Below are positions 11,990 through 23,912 of a stretch of 64,000 nucleotides of DNA, piece after piece. Source of the stretch: Eucalyptus grandis (lineage: Eukaryota > Streptophyta > Magnoliopsida > Myrtales > Myrtaceae). The notes beneath the pieces were generated by a model. The model saw nothing but the letters and a program-made list of their open reading frames with translations. It was not told the origin of the DNA and ran no database searches. Where the stretch lies: contig NC_052621.1 of assembly GCF_016545825.1 (NCBI RefSeq), positions 20,858,940 to 20,922,939 on the forward strand, given 5' to 3'. Within the stretch, counting starts at the first letter, position 1, and each line of letters opens with the position of its first letter. The position numbers and the translations under genes are program-made.

Positions 11990-12757
11990 TCATGATTTTC
12001 CATCAGGTTCCTCAGTCACAATCATACAATAAGCTGGCTTCGGCAAAACTTCTATTTTCAGGGGTTCAACGTCCAACCCATCAGTGACTTGCAGCATAGA
12101 GGACAACATCGCAAGTGCGTCTGCAAATTGATTATGAGACCTCGGTAAGTATTGAAACGAAACTTCCTCGAATTCTTTCACCAGATTTTCCAAATACTTA
12201 TGGTATGGGAGTAACTTGGCATCTTTGGTCTTCCATTCTCCCACGGTCTGCAGTATGATTAGTGCGGAATCTCCGAACACTTTTAACTTAGCCACACCCA
12301 TCTCAATTGTTGCTTGAAGCCCAATGATGCAAGCTTCATACTCGGCCACATTGTTAGTGCATGGAAATATCAATTTTGCAGCTACCGGATGGTGTTGTCC
12401 ATCTGGAGATATCAGAACCGCTCCAGTACCCGAACCGGATAGGTTTACAGCTCCATCAAAGAACATCTTCCATGAGTCTTCATTTACACTCAAGACATGG
12501 TCATCAAGGAAACTGTCATCATCATTAGGGACTCTTGAATTCTCGGCCAATAGATCAGCGATCGTTCGGCCCTTAATCGACTTTTGTGGCATGAATTGCA
12601 CATCAAATTCAGAGATCAAGATTTGCCATTTGGCTAACTTACCCACCAAAGCTGGTCGATCAAGTAAGTACTTGATAGGGTTGTTCTCAGTCACGAGGAA
12701 TGTCTGATAATGTAGGGTGTATTGTCGCAACCTATGCAACACCCACACCAATGCCAC
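11990..12757 (-). CDS. Ogre-1 gypsy RNase H C-terminus plus archaeal-type RNase H
   Basis: 255 residues. About residues 1-75 are the end of the gypsy RNase H and connection domain. From about residue 95 a second RNase H of archaeal or plant-host type begins with FFDGAVNLSGSGTGAV. Its likely catalytic acids are D101, E139 (in AEYEA), D163 (GDSALI) and D213 (NQFADALA). A second RNase H between RT-RH and integrase is an established marker of Tat-lineage elements. The frame ends at TGA 11990-11992, apparently a Trp-to-stop change, after which the same frame continues into integrase. It is preceded by a frameshift near 12840. Confidence 0.88.
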   Translation of the reverse strand: MALVWVLHRLRQYTLHYQTFLVTENNPIKYLLDRPALVGKLAKWQILISEFDVQFMPQKSIKGRTIADLLAENSRVPNDDDSFLDDHVLSVNEDSWKMFFDGAVNLSGSGTGAVLISPDGQHHPVAAKLIFPCTNNVAEYEACIIGLQATIEMGVAKLKVFGDSALIILQTVGEWKTKDAKLLPYHKYLENLVKEFEEVSFQYLPRSHNQFADALAMLSSMLQVTDGLDVEPLKIEVLPKPAYCMIVTEEPDGKS

Positions 12758-12841
12758 ACAAGTCTTTTCAACCTTAGAAATACTTCAACTCGATACGGTA
12801 AACTTCTTGCTTTGAGGTAATAAATTGCCCGTTCTTTTCTA

Positions 12842-14099
12842 TCAAGGACTTTCTTGAGCCAACATTGCGCCCAATGACTCACTATGAATAGTGAGGTAGA
12901 GAATCAAAGGATGCCCTGGTGAGGGTGGGACAAGAACTGGTGGATTCATCAAGTATTGCTTCAGCTTGTTGAACGCTTCTTGACACTCATCATCCCAGTT
13001 GACTTGTGCATTCTTCTTTCGAAGCTTGAAGAATGGCTTGGTAGTTTCAGAGAGTTGAGAAATGAACCTCGCTATGTAATTCAATCTCCCTAAAAGGCTC
13101 CAGACTTCTTTCACCGTTGATGGAGGTTGCAATTCACATATGGCCTTAGCTTTGGAAGGGTCGATCTCAATCCCTTTACTGCTCACAATAAATCCGAGTA
13201 ATTTACCGGATGTTGCTCCAAACACGCATTTAGCGGGATTTAGGCGAAGCTTGAACTCACGAAGTCGATCGAACAACTTCTTCAATGTTTCGATGTGGCT
13301 TCTTCCTGGTCGGGTCTTTGTAATCATATCATCAACATAGACTTCAATCTCCTTATGCATCATATAATGAAATAATGCAACCATGGCTCGCTGGTAGGTT
13401 GCCCCTGCATTCTTGAGTCCGAAAGGCATGACTTTATAATGAAAGGTTCCCCATGGGGTAATAAATGCAGTCTTTTCCTTATCTTCCTCCTTCATCCTTA
13501 TCTGATTGTATCCAGAAAAACCATCCATAAATGAGAATAGTTCAAAGCCAGCAGTACTATCGACAAGGACATCTATGTGTGGTAATGGGAAATCATCCTT
13601 CGGACTAGCCTTGTTTAGATCCCGATAGTCAACGCAAACTCGAACTCGACCGTCCTTCTTCATCACTGGTACGATATTAGCCACCCATTCAGGGTACTGT
13701 GAGACTTCAATAAACCCCACATTCAAAAGCTTCATCACCTCTTCCTCTATCTTCTTTGAGAGTTCGGGCTTAGTCCTCCGCAGCCTTTGCTTCTTAGGTG
13801 GCACATCTGGATTAGTAGGTAAGCAATGCTCCACGATTGACGGGTCTAGTCCAGGCATGTCAGCGTAGGTCCACGCAAAAATGTCTTGATATTCCTTCAG
13901 TAATTGAATTAGGTGCTCAGTCTCATCTTTGGGGAGACCCGCCCCAATTTTCACCTCTTTGGCTTCTTCAATGTCACTCAAATTAATAGTGATGGTCTGC
14001 TCTCGATGTGAGAGCCTTAACTTTTTCATGTTGTTCCCACTATATTGCACTTCAATAGAGTCTTTGATCGAGTCTTCAGGATCATCATCATCATTAGCA
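12842..14099 (-). CDS. Ogre-1 reverse transcriptase
   Basis: 402 residues from the first Met (14050), with the frame open upstream to 14099. RT motifs are in order: VCVDYRDLNKA (about 138-147), MDGFSGYNQI (175-184), FGLKNAGATYQ (210-220) and the catalytic YVDD (238-241). The thumb and connection and the beginning of RNase H follow (LYLTIHSESLGAMLAQE). A frameshift near 12842-12882 breaks RNase H, which resumes in another frame towards 12757. Upstream of 14100 the minus strand shows a pyrimidine-rich tract and CAAG, compatible with a 3' splice site. Ogre elements are known to splice an intron between protease and RT, so RT may be expressed after splicing. Confidence 0.9.
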
Positions 14100-14366
14100 C
14101 TTGAAACATGGTAGATAAATTAGAAAGTGGTAATGCATCTTTGACTATTTCCGAAAAACATTTTTTTTTCTTTGCATGCTATAGGATTGTTCTCCTTGGA
14201 TTTTTCTTTTCTTTTATTGGTTGGGTATCATCACCGGGCTGGTTTGGTGTACCTCATCATGCCCTCAAAAATAAAATTTGTAACTTCATTGAAATTCATC
14301 AATCGATTACATTTATTGAATGAAAAAAATGCAACACTCAATTAATAAAAGAAGAAACTAAAAACA
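14100..14366 (-). other. Ogre-1 protease-RT spacer, possible intron
   Basis: No open frame spans this region. It carries a branch-point-like CTAAT and an AG acceptor at 14100-14101. A possible donor GTAACT lies at 14423-14428, inside the preceding frame. The exon phases I tried do not join cleanly, so the intron is inference from known Ogre biology. Confidence 0.35.
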
Positions 14367-17300
14367 TCATTCAGAAAATAATAAAATTCCCACGCAGGGG
14401 AATGTGCAAAAGCAAGTAAAAGAGTTACTCGAGGCCAAGGCCCATCTCTTCGGGGGTCCTTCATTAATGGCTCCTATGATGAGGTTGTCGAATAAGCTTG
14501 CAACTCCTTCCAGCTCATCATTAGGGTTCTCTACTTTCGGGGGTGTCGGATCATCCATGCCACCCCATCCATCTGGGACTATCTCACTAGGATCAATGTA
14601 GTAGCTAGGAGGGGTTGAATACTTCACCAGGTAATCAAACTTGCCACTAAGCTGCCCCAAAGTGTCTATCACTTCCGCTTCTTCATGCATCATTCTTGGA
14701 GGACCATGGAATGTCTCATGAATGCTTGGGGGTAGTGGGTTTTGCCTCCTCGCCCTTGGTCGGTGGCGAGCTCCACCTTTCTTGTCTTCGTCCTTCGAGA
14801 ACCTCCTCCACCTCGTCCATGGTACCCTAAACCAGAGAACGGGACCCTCGAGGGGCTTCAATGGGGCTTCGAATGCCTCGACCATTTCTCCCAAGACCAT
14901 TGCCAGGATGAAACCATTCATGACCATTACTCTTCCCACCATGAGAGAGTAGCATCGATACTTCGGGGTAGGGCGGTGATGAACCCCGAGAAGCATGTAT
15001 GGTGGACACCAATTCGAATGAGTGGTAACTTGATTCAACCTGGGAATCCGACTCTACATAGGGGATAGCCGTCTCATGATAGATCCGGTGGTCTTCCTCA
15101 CCATACACAGTGACCAACTTCTTTTCGATCACAAATTTCACAGCTTGATGTAGACTTGAAGGTACTGCTCCAGCAGTGTGTATCCAGGGACGACCTAGCA
15201 AGAAATTGAATGCGGTAGGGATGTCCAGCACTTGGAAGGGAATGTTGAAGACGACCGGCCCTATTTGGACATCGAGATGGATTTCCCCAATCACCTCCTT
15301 TTTTGTTCCATCGAAAGCTCGCACCGAAGTTTTCGCAGCATGTATCCTTGACGGGTCTACCTTGAGGCGGTGAAGAGTGGCCAACGGACAAATGTTCAGA
15401 GCGGACCCATTATCGATGAGCACTCGGGACATATGAGAAGACTTGTGCTTAACGGATATGTAGAGTGCTTTGTTATGTCCCCTGCCTTCAAGAGGGAATT
15501 CCTCATCAGAGAAGGCAATTAAATCCTTGAGAAGGACCGATCCCACGAATTCTTCCAGCTTGTCAGCTTCCACGATCTCTGGCACACGGATTTCGCTCAA
15601 CACCTTCATTAGTGACTTTTGATGCATGGGGGATGTCATCAAGAGCTCAAGTAGGGAGATCTGAGCGGGCAACTTTCGTAATTGGTCAACCACGTTATAC
15701 TCGCTTGCTTTGATTACGGCCAGAAATTCCTTAGCCTCTTCATCGGTGACCGGCTTTACAGGTTGAGTACTGGCTTGACCATAGGTCCGTCCAAACCTTG
15801 TAACAAGGTCCACATCCAGGTCATAAGACCAAGGCACTGCCTTATTAGTGACATACTCATACGGCTGAGGCACCTCTATCACTATCTCTTCGTCAGATGC
15901 ATCCTCTAATGGGGGCATGTCTTCAAGCGAAGGATCAACCTCTTTCTTGTCAGCATCAAGTGTAGCTTGCTCCTCCTCCCAATCGATGATGAGGTGGGAG
16001 ATAGTAGAAACTATGCAGTTATGATCAGCATACACAATGATGCCATCATCTACCATTTTGGCAACTCTTTCTCTCATCACCGATAGAGGGACATCTTCCT
16101 GACCTCGGTAATACCCAGCTCTCACTAGCCCGTTGTAGGCATCTGCCACGTGCACCTTTGAATTCCTGATCCGTCCAACTTCAGGTTCCAGGATAGCATT
16201 CACTGTACCATCATGCTCTGGTAGCGGATTTTTTTGAACGTTCGGCCGAGCAGTCTGAAATGAAAAGGCCTTTGTATCAAGGAGATTTTGGATTTTGTGC
16301 TTGAGGGTGAAACATTCATCAGTTGAATGCCCCAGTTCACCGTTATGGTAGTCACACTTCTTCGTTGGGTCTTAACCACGAATGCCTTCACGGTTAGGGC
16401 GCTTTGGTTCACTAGTAAGCAAATCCTTTTTTCGGAGGACTGTCAGCACTTGGGATGGAGATCCAGGGAGAGGGGAGAAATGCCTTCTATTATTCGCTTG
16501 GGCGAATGATTGACGGCCAGCGGGTTGTTGCTGTCTTGGGTTCACCTGTATAGCTGGGGCACATTTGGCACTTTCTTGGCTATAAGCCACGTTTACATCC
16601 ACAGCCGCTTCCTTCTCCTTCTTGGTAGAGAACCTTTTAGTAGATGGCTCAGAAAACCATCCTTCCCTTATCCCCATCTCGATCTGTTCTCCTACAGGAA
16701 TAAGCTGATTGAAGCTCTCAACATATGTACTGGCCATTCGATTACGGAACTCAGATGGAAGGGTCTTCACGAACAACTTCATCAACTCCTTGTTGGTAGG
16801 CTCAGGAGTAATTTGAGCCGCCAAGTTTCTCCATCTCACATCATATTCTTTAAATGACTCACTCCTTTTCTTTTCCATCCGCTCCAGGTCTTCTCGGGAA
16901 GGCACGATGTCCATGTTGAACTTGTACTGTTTGAGGAATGCGTCCGCCACTTCATTCCAGGTTTCAAGGAGGTTTACGTTCTTCATCACGTACCAGTTTA
17001 GTGCGGGCCCGGTCAAACTCGCATGAAACGATTGGATCATAAGGGGCTCATTTTTGACATGCTGGGCCATGCGCACATGGTACATTTGCAAATGAGACTT
17101 TGGACAGGATGTCCCGTCATACCTCTCAAACTCTGGCATTTTGAACTTGCTCGGCATTTTAACCTTCTCATAGATTGAGAGGTCAAACGGGAGTGAGCTT
17201 TGAGACTCCTGCAACTGTCTCACTTTCTCTTCCAGCTTTGCAACGCGCCCATCCTAATCTGTCTTGGGAACCATGTCATCTTCCAGTTCGGGCATTTCAT

Positions 17301-17484
17301 CATCACTCATTTGGGCCCTATTTGCTTGCCTTGGGACTACTATCTCGGGGAGAGCAGGTGGAGGAATTGGGTTCACTTGGAGGGATTGGAGTTGAGCTGT
17401 TACAAGCTGTAAGGAAACGGCTAATTGTTTGAGTTGATCTTCCACGGAGGACATGCAATCACGCATCTCGCCTTGGTCGGCCAT
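14367..17484 (-). pseudogene. Ogre-1 gag-protease polyprotein (two stops, one frameshift)
   Basis: One frame runs from ATG 17484 (MADQGEMRD) to 14827. It is interrupted by TAG 17251-17253 and TAA 16372-16374, both in-frame nonsense codons. The N-terminus has a coiled-coil-like segment; the gag core (17223-16500) includes KMPEFERYDG and LPSEFRNRM. A knuckle-like CDYHNGELGHSTDEC follows near 16330-16290. The aspartic protease motif VLIDNGSALN sits at residues 261-270 counted from 16203; DNG in place of DSG is usual in this lineage, and LLGRPWIH follows. A G-patch-like GLGRNGRG ends the protease. A frameshift near 14830 moves the C-terminal tail into another frame ending at 14367. Confidence 0.85.
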
Positions 17485-17755
17485 TCTTGCTCTTAATCGT
17501 GTGATGATGGGTGAGCGTAGAGGATCCGTTGTTACCTAAAACAAAGAGGTAATGTAAGAACCAATGACAAGATAGAAAATGGCCCATGACAACGGTCTAA
17601 TCGCCTGATTTTTATTCAAAATTCACTAGAAACATTAAACTAAACAATGAACTAAGAATTGAAATTTAAGTCCCTAAACATTGAACTAAAAGTTGAATTG
17701 AAAATTGAAATCAAGCTCCCTAGACATTGGACTACAAATCAAAATTCAAAAGATC

Positions 17756-19178
17756 TCATTTTATATGCTTTCGGGATTTCAACGCCTTGCGAAGCTTTTT
17801 ATTTTCAGCTTCAATCATTTCCACTTTCCGCTTAAGATGCTCAATTTGTGCTCGTTGAGTGGGCTTCTCGGTCACATCAGGGACCACTGGACGTAAGGCC
17901 GCAGAACCGGTGCTGTTGAATGTAGAATGCCGACGCATGGTGGACCTCTTCTTCGCCTTTCAGTCTTTTGGGCACCAAAATCTTCTCTAGGTGGCATTCA
18001 TTCCATGCGGCAATGATCATTTGAATCTCGTTGAAGTAGTTATAATCTGTTCGAATGAAACGAACTTGGAACATCTCTGTTTTTAGTGGTGGAGGAACTT
18101 CCTGAAGAGCTCGATACTGATGGGCCACCCTATATGGGTAATAAGAAGTCGCACCAGAAAGACCCAGCAACGGGATTGGCTCATCATGCTTGTGTGAGAA
18201 ACGAACCTCCTCAACCCGGAACCATTTAGTATGCCATAGGAATGCCTTAGGATTATGATTTTTTAAAAAATTAATCCAACGAGCGTACTGTTTATTTGGA
18301 GAAAAACGCTCTAAGACCGCAAATTTTTGTATGGGGTGTCTAAAATCATCAATCTTAAATTGTTTTATGAGATGCCCAAATCCTCTTATGTGGGAGAAAA
18401 ACCATATTTGTAAAAGTTCAGGGAGGGCACGCATGGTCTTTTCTTCATTTTGTTTGAAACGGTTTAATGACAAAAAAGTTTCAGCTAAAACCATATTGAC
18501 ATAATTTAAACCGTCACAAACACAATTAACCACCCATGAAATTGAAGGATTAATGGCATTTCTTCGATAAGGAAAAACAATTAGCCCGAAAAATGCTAAC
18601 ATGAAGATCCTAGCTTTTGAAATCATTGATTGATTTGCAAAACACTTTTCCAAAAACGAGAATGGGCATGCAAAACAATTGGCTTTGACAACTTTCCTTA
18701 CTCTTTCGGCTTCGATTTCTAAAAACTGTGATAATTCAGAAATAGAATCTATATTGATAGGTGGTCTAACAAGCTCCTTTTCCAAGGACATTCCAATGGC
18801 AATACTATACTCTTCTAGTGTTGGAGTCAATTCGTACTCACCAAATATGAATGTGGAAGTTTGTGGACACCAGAAATGAGGGAGTGCTTGTATCACACTA
18901 GAGTGGATGTTGATCTCCAATAATGGGAGAAGTCGGGCAATCCTAGTCTTCACATACCTCTGGCCCTCTTGATCTAACTGATCCAGCCATATCTTGAGCT
19001 CTTTTTTGGGAGTGGAAATGAATTGTACATCGGTTCTCCCCATAACATATAAAACAAAACCGGCGACGAAACCTATTGTCATGGACCGACAAAATTGCAA
19101 TAAAGTAAGTAAATTGCGAAGTAAGAATTTAGACAACTTACTTTCACCGGAAGGTATGACAAGCACATAGACACACAC
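17756..19178 (-). CDS. Ogre-1 ORF1, DUF7745-like protein
   Basis: A 433-residue frame upstream of gag (19178-17877). It contains the blocks WLDQLDQEGQRYVKTR, LPHFWCPQTSTFIFGEYEL, GLSGATSYYPYRVAHQ and FIRTDYNYFNEIQMI, which resemble the plant-wide DUF7745 or mobile-domain-like proteins carried by Ogre elements. A one-base frameshift near 17890-17938 appears to separate it from a coiled-coil tail (17938-17756, AQIEHLKRKVEMIEAENKK) that would be its natural C-terminus. Ogre-2 carries a decayed homologue at about 37818-38960. Its function is unknown; the position before gag is the diagnostic feature. Confidence 0.75.
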
Positions 19179-19751
19179 ATGAAATGTGAGGCTCGATTTC
19201 TATCTAAATGGCTTAACAAAGTGGAGCTAAGAGGATGATCTGACCGTTGCAGTCTCGCATTAACGTGTCAGGACCCCTAACTCCCGGCTCGCCGAATGGA
19301 ATGTCCAATAGTCACGTAGTCTCGCGGATATGGACAAACACATTCGACATAATGAAAAGACTTTCGGGGAAGAGAAGGTCAACCTCTACATAGCGGTCTC
19401 GCTTTGGAGGAAGTATCATTCTCAACACCATCCTAAAAATCTTATCGCAGCCTAGGTCCGGCCACAGGTTGTGTGTGCAATAGTGTAGTGCAAAAAAAAA
19501 ACAATAAAACATGCACAACATTTTAAATGTAAACAACACTTCTAATCATGGAAAAATAAATCATTAATCCCACACTCCATCCTGCAAGACAAAGGTTAGC
19601 ATAGACTACTCCCCTTATACCTCCCATCTGCAAGAACATTTAACACCTTAGAAATGTTAGGGACGTACTTGGGATCCTCGCTGCCAAACAAAAACATTTT
19701 AAAAGAAAAAGATAAAAAATTGGCCTAAGTCCACTAAGTGTTTTAACACAA
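19179..19751 (-). other. Ogre-1 5' leader
   Basis: Untranslated region between PBS and ORF1. It shares short blocks with the Ogre-2 leader near 37500-37620 (CGCGAGAC...GCGATGTAGAGGTTG-like). No gene is seen. Confidence 0.6.
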
Positions 19752-19770
19752 GTCCCCAGCGGAGTCGCCA
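19752..19770 (-). other. Ogre-1 primer-binding site
   Basis: TGGCGACTCCGCTGGGGAC on the element strand, three bases from the 5' LTR. Ogre-2 has the same site with one change. It is not the initiator-Met type; Ogre elements are reported to use tRNA-Arg. Confidence 0.75.
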
Positions 19771-19773
19771 AGC

Positions 19774-22425
19774 TGTCGCGACCTAAATTTTCGGGTGCAC
19801 CACCTAAAACTAGGTTAATGGACTACTAAGTTTTTACACTTAGCTCGGGCTCTCCCAAGCCCATACCAAATCGCGACTTAAGTCTAAATTTTTAAACATG
19901 CAAGAGGTTATTATCTAGGAGTCGCCACTAATCGGTTTATGGTAGGTCGATTAGACACTTAAGTAAAATAAAGGGAGATTTATTTTACTCCTACGAACTA
20001 GAGACTGAGGGTACGGGGACTTGGTTACACTAGAATTTTCTAATGCCCTTTCGGTACCATTTCTTTTTAATTTTTCAAAATGTTTTTGCAAGTAGATTTA
20101 TTTTAACCTAAATTACTATCATGCAAATGTGGTGATCACACGGGTGCTCATCCATTATTTAAAACATTCAAATAAATAAATTGCATCACACAAAGCAAGT
20201 AATCAGTTTTTTTGGATTTTCTTAAAATTGGAGTTCTTTTATAAAAATGCATTTTTTAACTAAATGACTTAATCCTATTAATATGCAAATTCTAATTAAA
20301 TGGGTCAATTATGCAAATTAATTAACATGCACCTCATGACCTAATTTTACTAATGAACAAATTCTGATTAAATGCCTCTATTATGCGAACTAGTTAACAT
20401 GTGCCTAGTATTTTTGCAATTTTTTTTATTGGAATTCAAAATTTATGAAAACCCTAATTAACCTATCTAAAAAGGGATAATTTTCTAATTTATTCTAGGG
20501 ATTAATTTGACTTAAACCCTATCCTATCTCAGAAAACTATTTTTTTATTTTAAAAAAAAAAAAAAAGAGAATGAGAATATGAAAATGTGCCGATTATATC
20601 TAAGACTCTAAAAAGGCTATTTAAGTCTAATCCTAACTTATTTTTTAAAATATCTAAAAATGCAGTCCTAAAAAATATAATCCTAAAATTTGATTAATTA
20701 AACCTAGATGTCTATTATATTAACCTTAATGTCCTAAGCTCATGCAAAGTTTTTTTTTGAATATTTTGATTTTTGATTTTTTAGTTTCTTTTAGTTTTTT
20801 TAAGTTGAATAATTGTTAAACAATGGTTAAATCTAAACAATTAATATAATCACTAAATAAAGGATCAAAATAATCGGAAAAATAACTGACGTCTCACAGG
20901 TTAAATTAACAATTATTTTAACCCTAATCACCACAATAACTTAAAATAATTAAAAAATCTAGTCCGAAGTCTTACGGACCAAATTAAATAATTATTATGA
21001 TTTAACAATTGAGATTCTACCAAAAAGCCCAAAAATTAAAAATAATTAGAAAAATGACCCGATGTCTCTTGGATCAAATTAATAATTATATTAATTTCGG
21101 ACAGAATTCCTACGGATAATGCATACTAAATTTACTAATATTAACATCCACCATTACAAATTAAATACCTAAACTAAAAATGCTATCAAATGAAATAAGC
21201 AAAAATAACGTAACAAATAAAATAAACTAAACTATAAAAGTAAAACAAAATAAAATAAAAAGAACAAAAAACTACCTAAAGGTAAAAGGGGGGGTAAACC
21301 GGACAGCGCTGGTCTGTCGTCGGGGCTCCGGCGGGGAGCGGCTGCAGGTGGACGGCGGCGGGCTTGAGCTCGGGGCAGCAGAGATCGGTGGAGCAAGGGC
21401 ACAGCGCGGGGTCCGTCGGGGCAGAGAAGGGTCGCGGCGACAGGGCGCGGGCTGAGGCGCGGTGGCGGAGTCGTCTGCGGTGCGGGGCTCGGGCGGAGGC
21501 GCGGTGGCGGAGTCGTCTGCGGTGCGGGGCTCGGGTCCAGGCGCGAGGGGCTGTTGGCTGGCAGATTCGACGGCGTCGACGGTTGCGATGGTGGGCGCGA
21601 AGAGCGAACCGGCGAGGTGGCGAGGCGCGACGGTGGCCGGCGTCGTGGTGCAGGCGCGGGCACGGGCTGGTGTCCACGTGAAGAAGAAGAACAGTTGCTG
21701 CTGCTGCTTTTTCTTTTTTTCTTTCTTCTTTTTTTTTTTCTGTCTCCTCACACGACGTCTCTCTGCTGTACCTTTCTGCAGAAACCAAAACTCACTTTTG
21801 GTGGACTTTGACTCATGCAAAAAGGAAAAATGAACAATAGAAATAGAAGATGATCCCCTTTGTACGAATTCTCTTCCCTATTTTTTTTAGCTCTCGCTCA
21901 CTTTTCTTTTTCCTTGCACTTCTGCAGATTGTCAGAAGAGAAGAAAAATGACTTTTCTTGGACGACAAAGGAGGTTTCCTTCTTTCTTTTTCACTTTCAC
22001 GAATCCTCTCGGGTTTTCTTCTCACGAAAATTTTCACAAATTCCCCCAATTTTTTCGCAACCCCCAACCTTGTGCAGGTCAACTCCTTTTTATAATGTTT
22101 TCGCACGGCCACTTTCTATGGTAAATTTCAAACTTCCATCTTCTGTTGCATTAAATTAAGAATGCAAATCGGAGCATGATTTCGCAATCAACTCGATTTT
22201 GCGTCGATTCCTTCCATTTTATAAAAATCCTTGCCCTTTATTTACCTGATTTTAAAATTGTTTCTGCATTTAACAAAATCTGAATATTCATCAGAATTTT
22301 AAAATTCCATGCATAATCAATCAAATCAATCTCCCTCATTTTTTTTTCATTTTTTCCTTTTATTTGTTCTAATGCAATTTTTATTTTCTTTATTTTCCTA
22401 GATTTGCTAAAAATAGGTGTCAACA
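19774..22425 (-). repeat. Ogre-1 5' LTR
   Basis: 2,652-bp partner of 5573-8217, with the same GC-rich island (about 21298-21680) and 42-bp duplication (21454-21537). Its outer end meets TSD TCCCC at 22426. Confidence 0.95.
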
Positions 22426-23398
22426 TCCCCCGTCATGTGATTGATACACCCACTATCGATGTACCATGTTTCACTTTTATTGTTATTTGCTGCTTGGCCT
22501 GCGTAGAATGTATTCTCTTCACTTTCTTTTTTTTCTACATAGTTTGCTCGATTATTTGTTTTCGAGCGACAATCTTTTTCTACGTGGCCATATCTTTTAC
22601 AATAGCGGCATTGTTTTTTATTTTTAAACCAACAATCCTTCTTAAAATGATTTGTTTTCTTGCAAATACCACAAGGTGGATAATTTTCATTTTTTATAAT
22701 TTCTCCTCCGCTTTTGTTTTTCCATGAGCTCCTTCCACCATTTTTAGATTGATGACACCGTATATTTACTTTAGACTAAAATGCACTTTCAACTGAATCT
22801 TCATCTTGTGCCATTAGTCTTTTCTCATATGCTTCTAGAGAGCCAATTAATTCAATTATTGATAGGGTCATCAAGTCTTTAGTTCCTTCTATAGTTGTAA
22901 CTATGGAGTTGTATTTTTGGGTAAGTGACACCAATATTTTCTCAACAACCCTTTGATCAGTTATCCCATCTCCATAGGCTCTCATTTGATTAACTAGTTC
23001 CTTTAATTTTCCACAATATTCTTGTACGGTCTCATAATTTTTCATTTTAGAATTTTCAAAATCTCTTCTTAGAGTTTGAAGGCGAATAGTGCGTACCTTT
23101 TCCGATCCTTGAAATTCTTCTTGTAGTGTATCCCAAGCCTCTTTTGCAGTCCTTGCTCCAATAATTCTTGGAAATACGGTTTCCGAGAGTGCTTGTTGGA
23201 TAAAATATAGCGCCCTTGCATCCTTTTGTAATTGATCCTTGAAACACTTGCATCTTATGGTGAAGCCTCGCAACCTTTTTCCACAATGTCCCATAAGTCT
23301 TGGGCCATCAAGAATGTAGTCATTTTTATGCTCCAAAAGTCATAGTTGTTCCCATCAAAAATGAGAATGGGAAATGAGGATGAGGTAGAATTGGCCAT
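22426..23398 (-). pseudogene. Copia gag and start of protease
   Basis: The minus-strand ATG at 23398 opens MANSTSSS and then a UBN2-type gag N-terminus (GNNYDFW, DLWDIVEKG). A stop and frameshift near 23250-23280 interrupt it. The central gag continues in another frame to about 22776 (LYFIQQALSE, KEAWDTLQEEFQG). Two CCHC knuckles (CGICKKTNHFKKDC, CRYCKRYGHVEKDC) follow at about 22560-22680. The protease motif DSGCINHM ends at the Ogre-1 insertion point, and the rest of protease resumes at 5567 on the other side of Ogre-1. Gag would form the virus-like particle; this copy is broken. Confidence 0.85.
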
Positions 23399-23479
23399 GG
23401 TTTAGTTAGTGGGTATTTGGAAAGGGTAGTTTTAGGAGTGGGTAGGTAGGACAAACACCCAATACCAACCAAAGACGTG

Positions 23480-23491
23480 GCTCTGATACCA
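23480..23491 (-). other. Copia primer-binding site
   Basis: TGGTATCAGAGC on the minus strand, one base from the 5' LTR. This is the standard plant initiator-Met tRNA 3'-end match. Confidence 0.9.
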
Positions 23492-23492
23492 C

Positions 23493-23912
23493 TGTTGGAA
23501 TTTGTGGAAGCGTGTGATTAATGTGTGTGCAAGTGTGTGAACTTTCAAGAGGGCTAAGGAAAGAACAATATGGGCAAGAAAATAATTTGCAGCAAGGGAA
23601 CACAAGGGAACGAAATAAAACCTTTTATTTATTGATTTGTAGTACAAAGTACAAAGGAAGGGGAGGAGCTTACCTTTTTGCTCTGCCTTTCTACGCTCCC
23701 CCTCCTTCCCTATTTATAGGGACACTCCACCGACTTAGCCCATCTTCTAGGAGTTTCTTTTACAATTTTTTTTCTAGAAAAATAGGCTTTTTAAAGGCAA
23801 ATATCTCTGCCATTTTTAGAGATAATTCCATAGAGTCTTCTAGAGTTTTTCTTGAATTTTCTAGCTCATATTTATCTCGAAGTTTCTAGAAAATTTGATC
23901 AATAATTTAACA
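23493..23912 (-). repeat. Copia 5' LTR
   Basis: 420-bp partner of 2159-2586, with TATA at 23711-23718 (minus) and TSD TATCA at 23913-23917. Confidence 0.95.

Larger units (their letters stand above)
5573..22425 (-). mobile_element. Ogre-1: Ty3/gypsy Tat/Ogre-type LTR retrotransposon
   Basis: This is a 16,853-bp element with LTRs of 2,645 and 2,652 bp and perfect TSD TCCCC. On its own strand it starts TGTTGACACC and its LTR ends GGTCGCGACA. Order: LTR, PBS, an extra ORF1 before gag, gag, protease, RT, RNase H, a second archaeal-type RNase H, integrase, a long 3' UTR with tandem repeats, PPT, LTR. An ORF before gag and the dual RNase H are established traits of Ogre and related Tat elements. 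LTR copies are nearly identical, differing mainly in homopolymer lengths and scattered substitutions, so insertion was recent. A few nonsense codons and frameshifts still interrupt the proteins, so it looks non-autonomous. Confidence 0.93.
2159..23912 (-). mobile_element. Ty1/copia LTR retrotransposon, interrupted by Ogre-1
   Basis: The element is bounded by LTRs of 428 and 420 bp starting TGTTGGAA and ending TTTAACA on the plus strand, and flanked by the 5-bp target duplication TATCA (2154-2158 and 23913-23917). Removing the nested Ogre-1 and its TSD leaves about 4.9 kb, a normal copia size. The order on the minus strand is LTR, PBS, gag, protease, integrase, RT, RNase H, LTR; integrase before RT defines Ty1/copia. 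The gag has two CCHC knuckles and the protease has DSG. Several nonsense codons and frameshifts make it non-autonomous. It pre-dates Ogre-1, which sits inside it. A solo LTR of the same family lies at 62622-63088. Confidence 0.95.
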
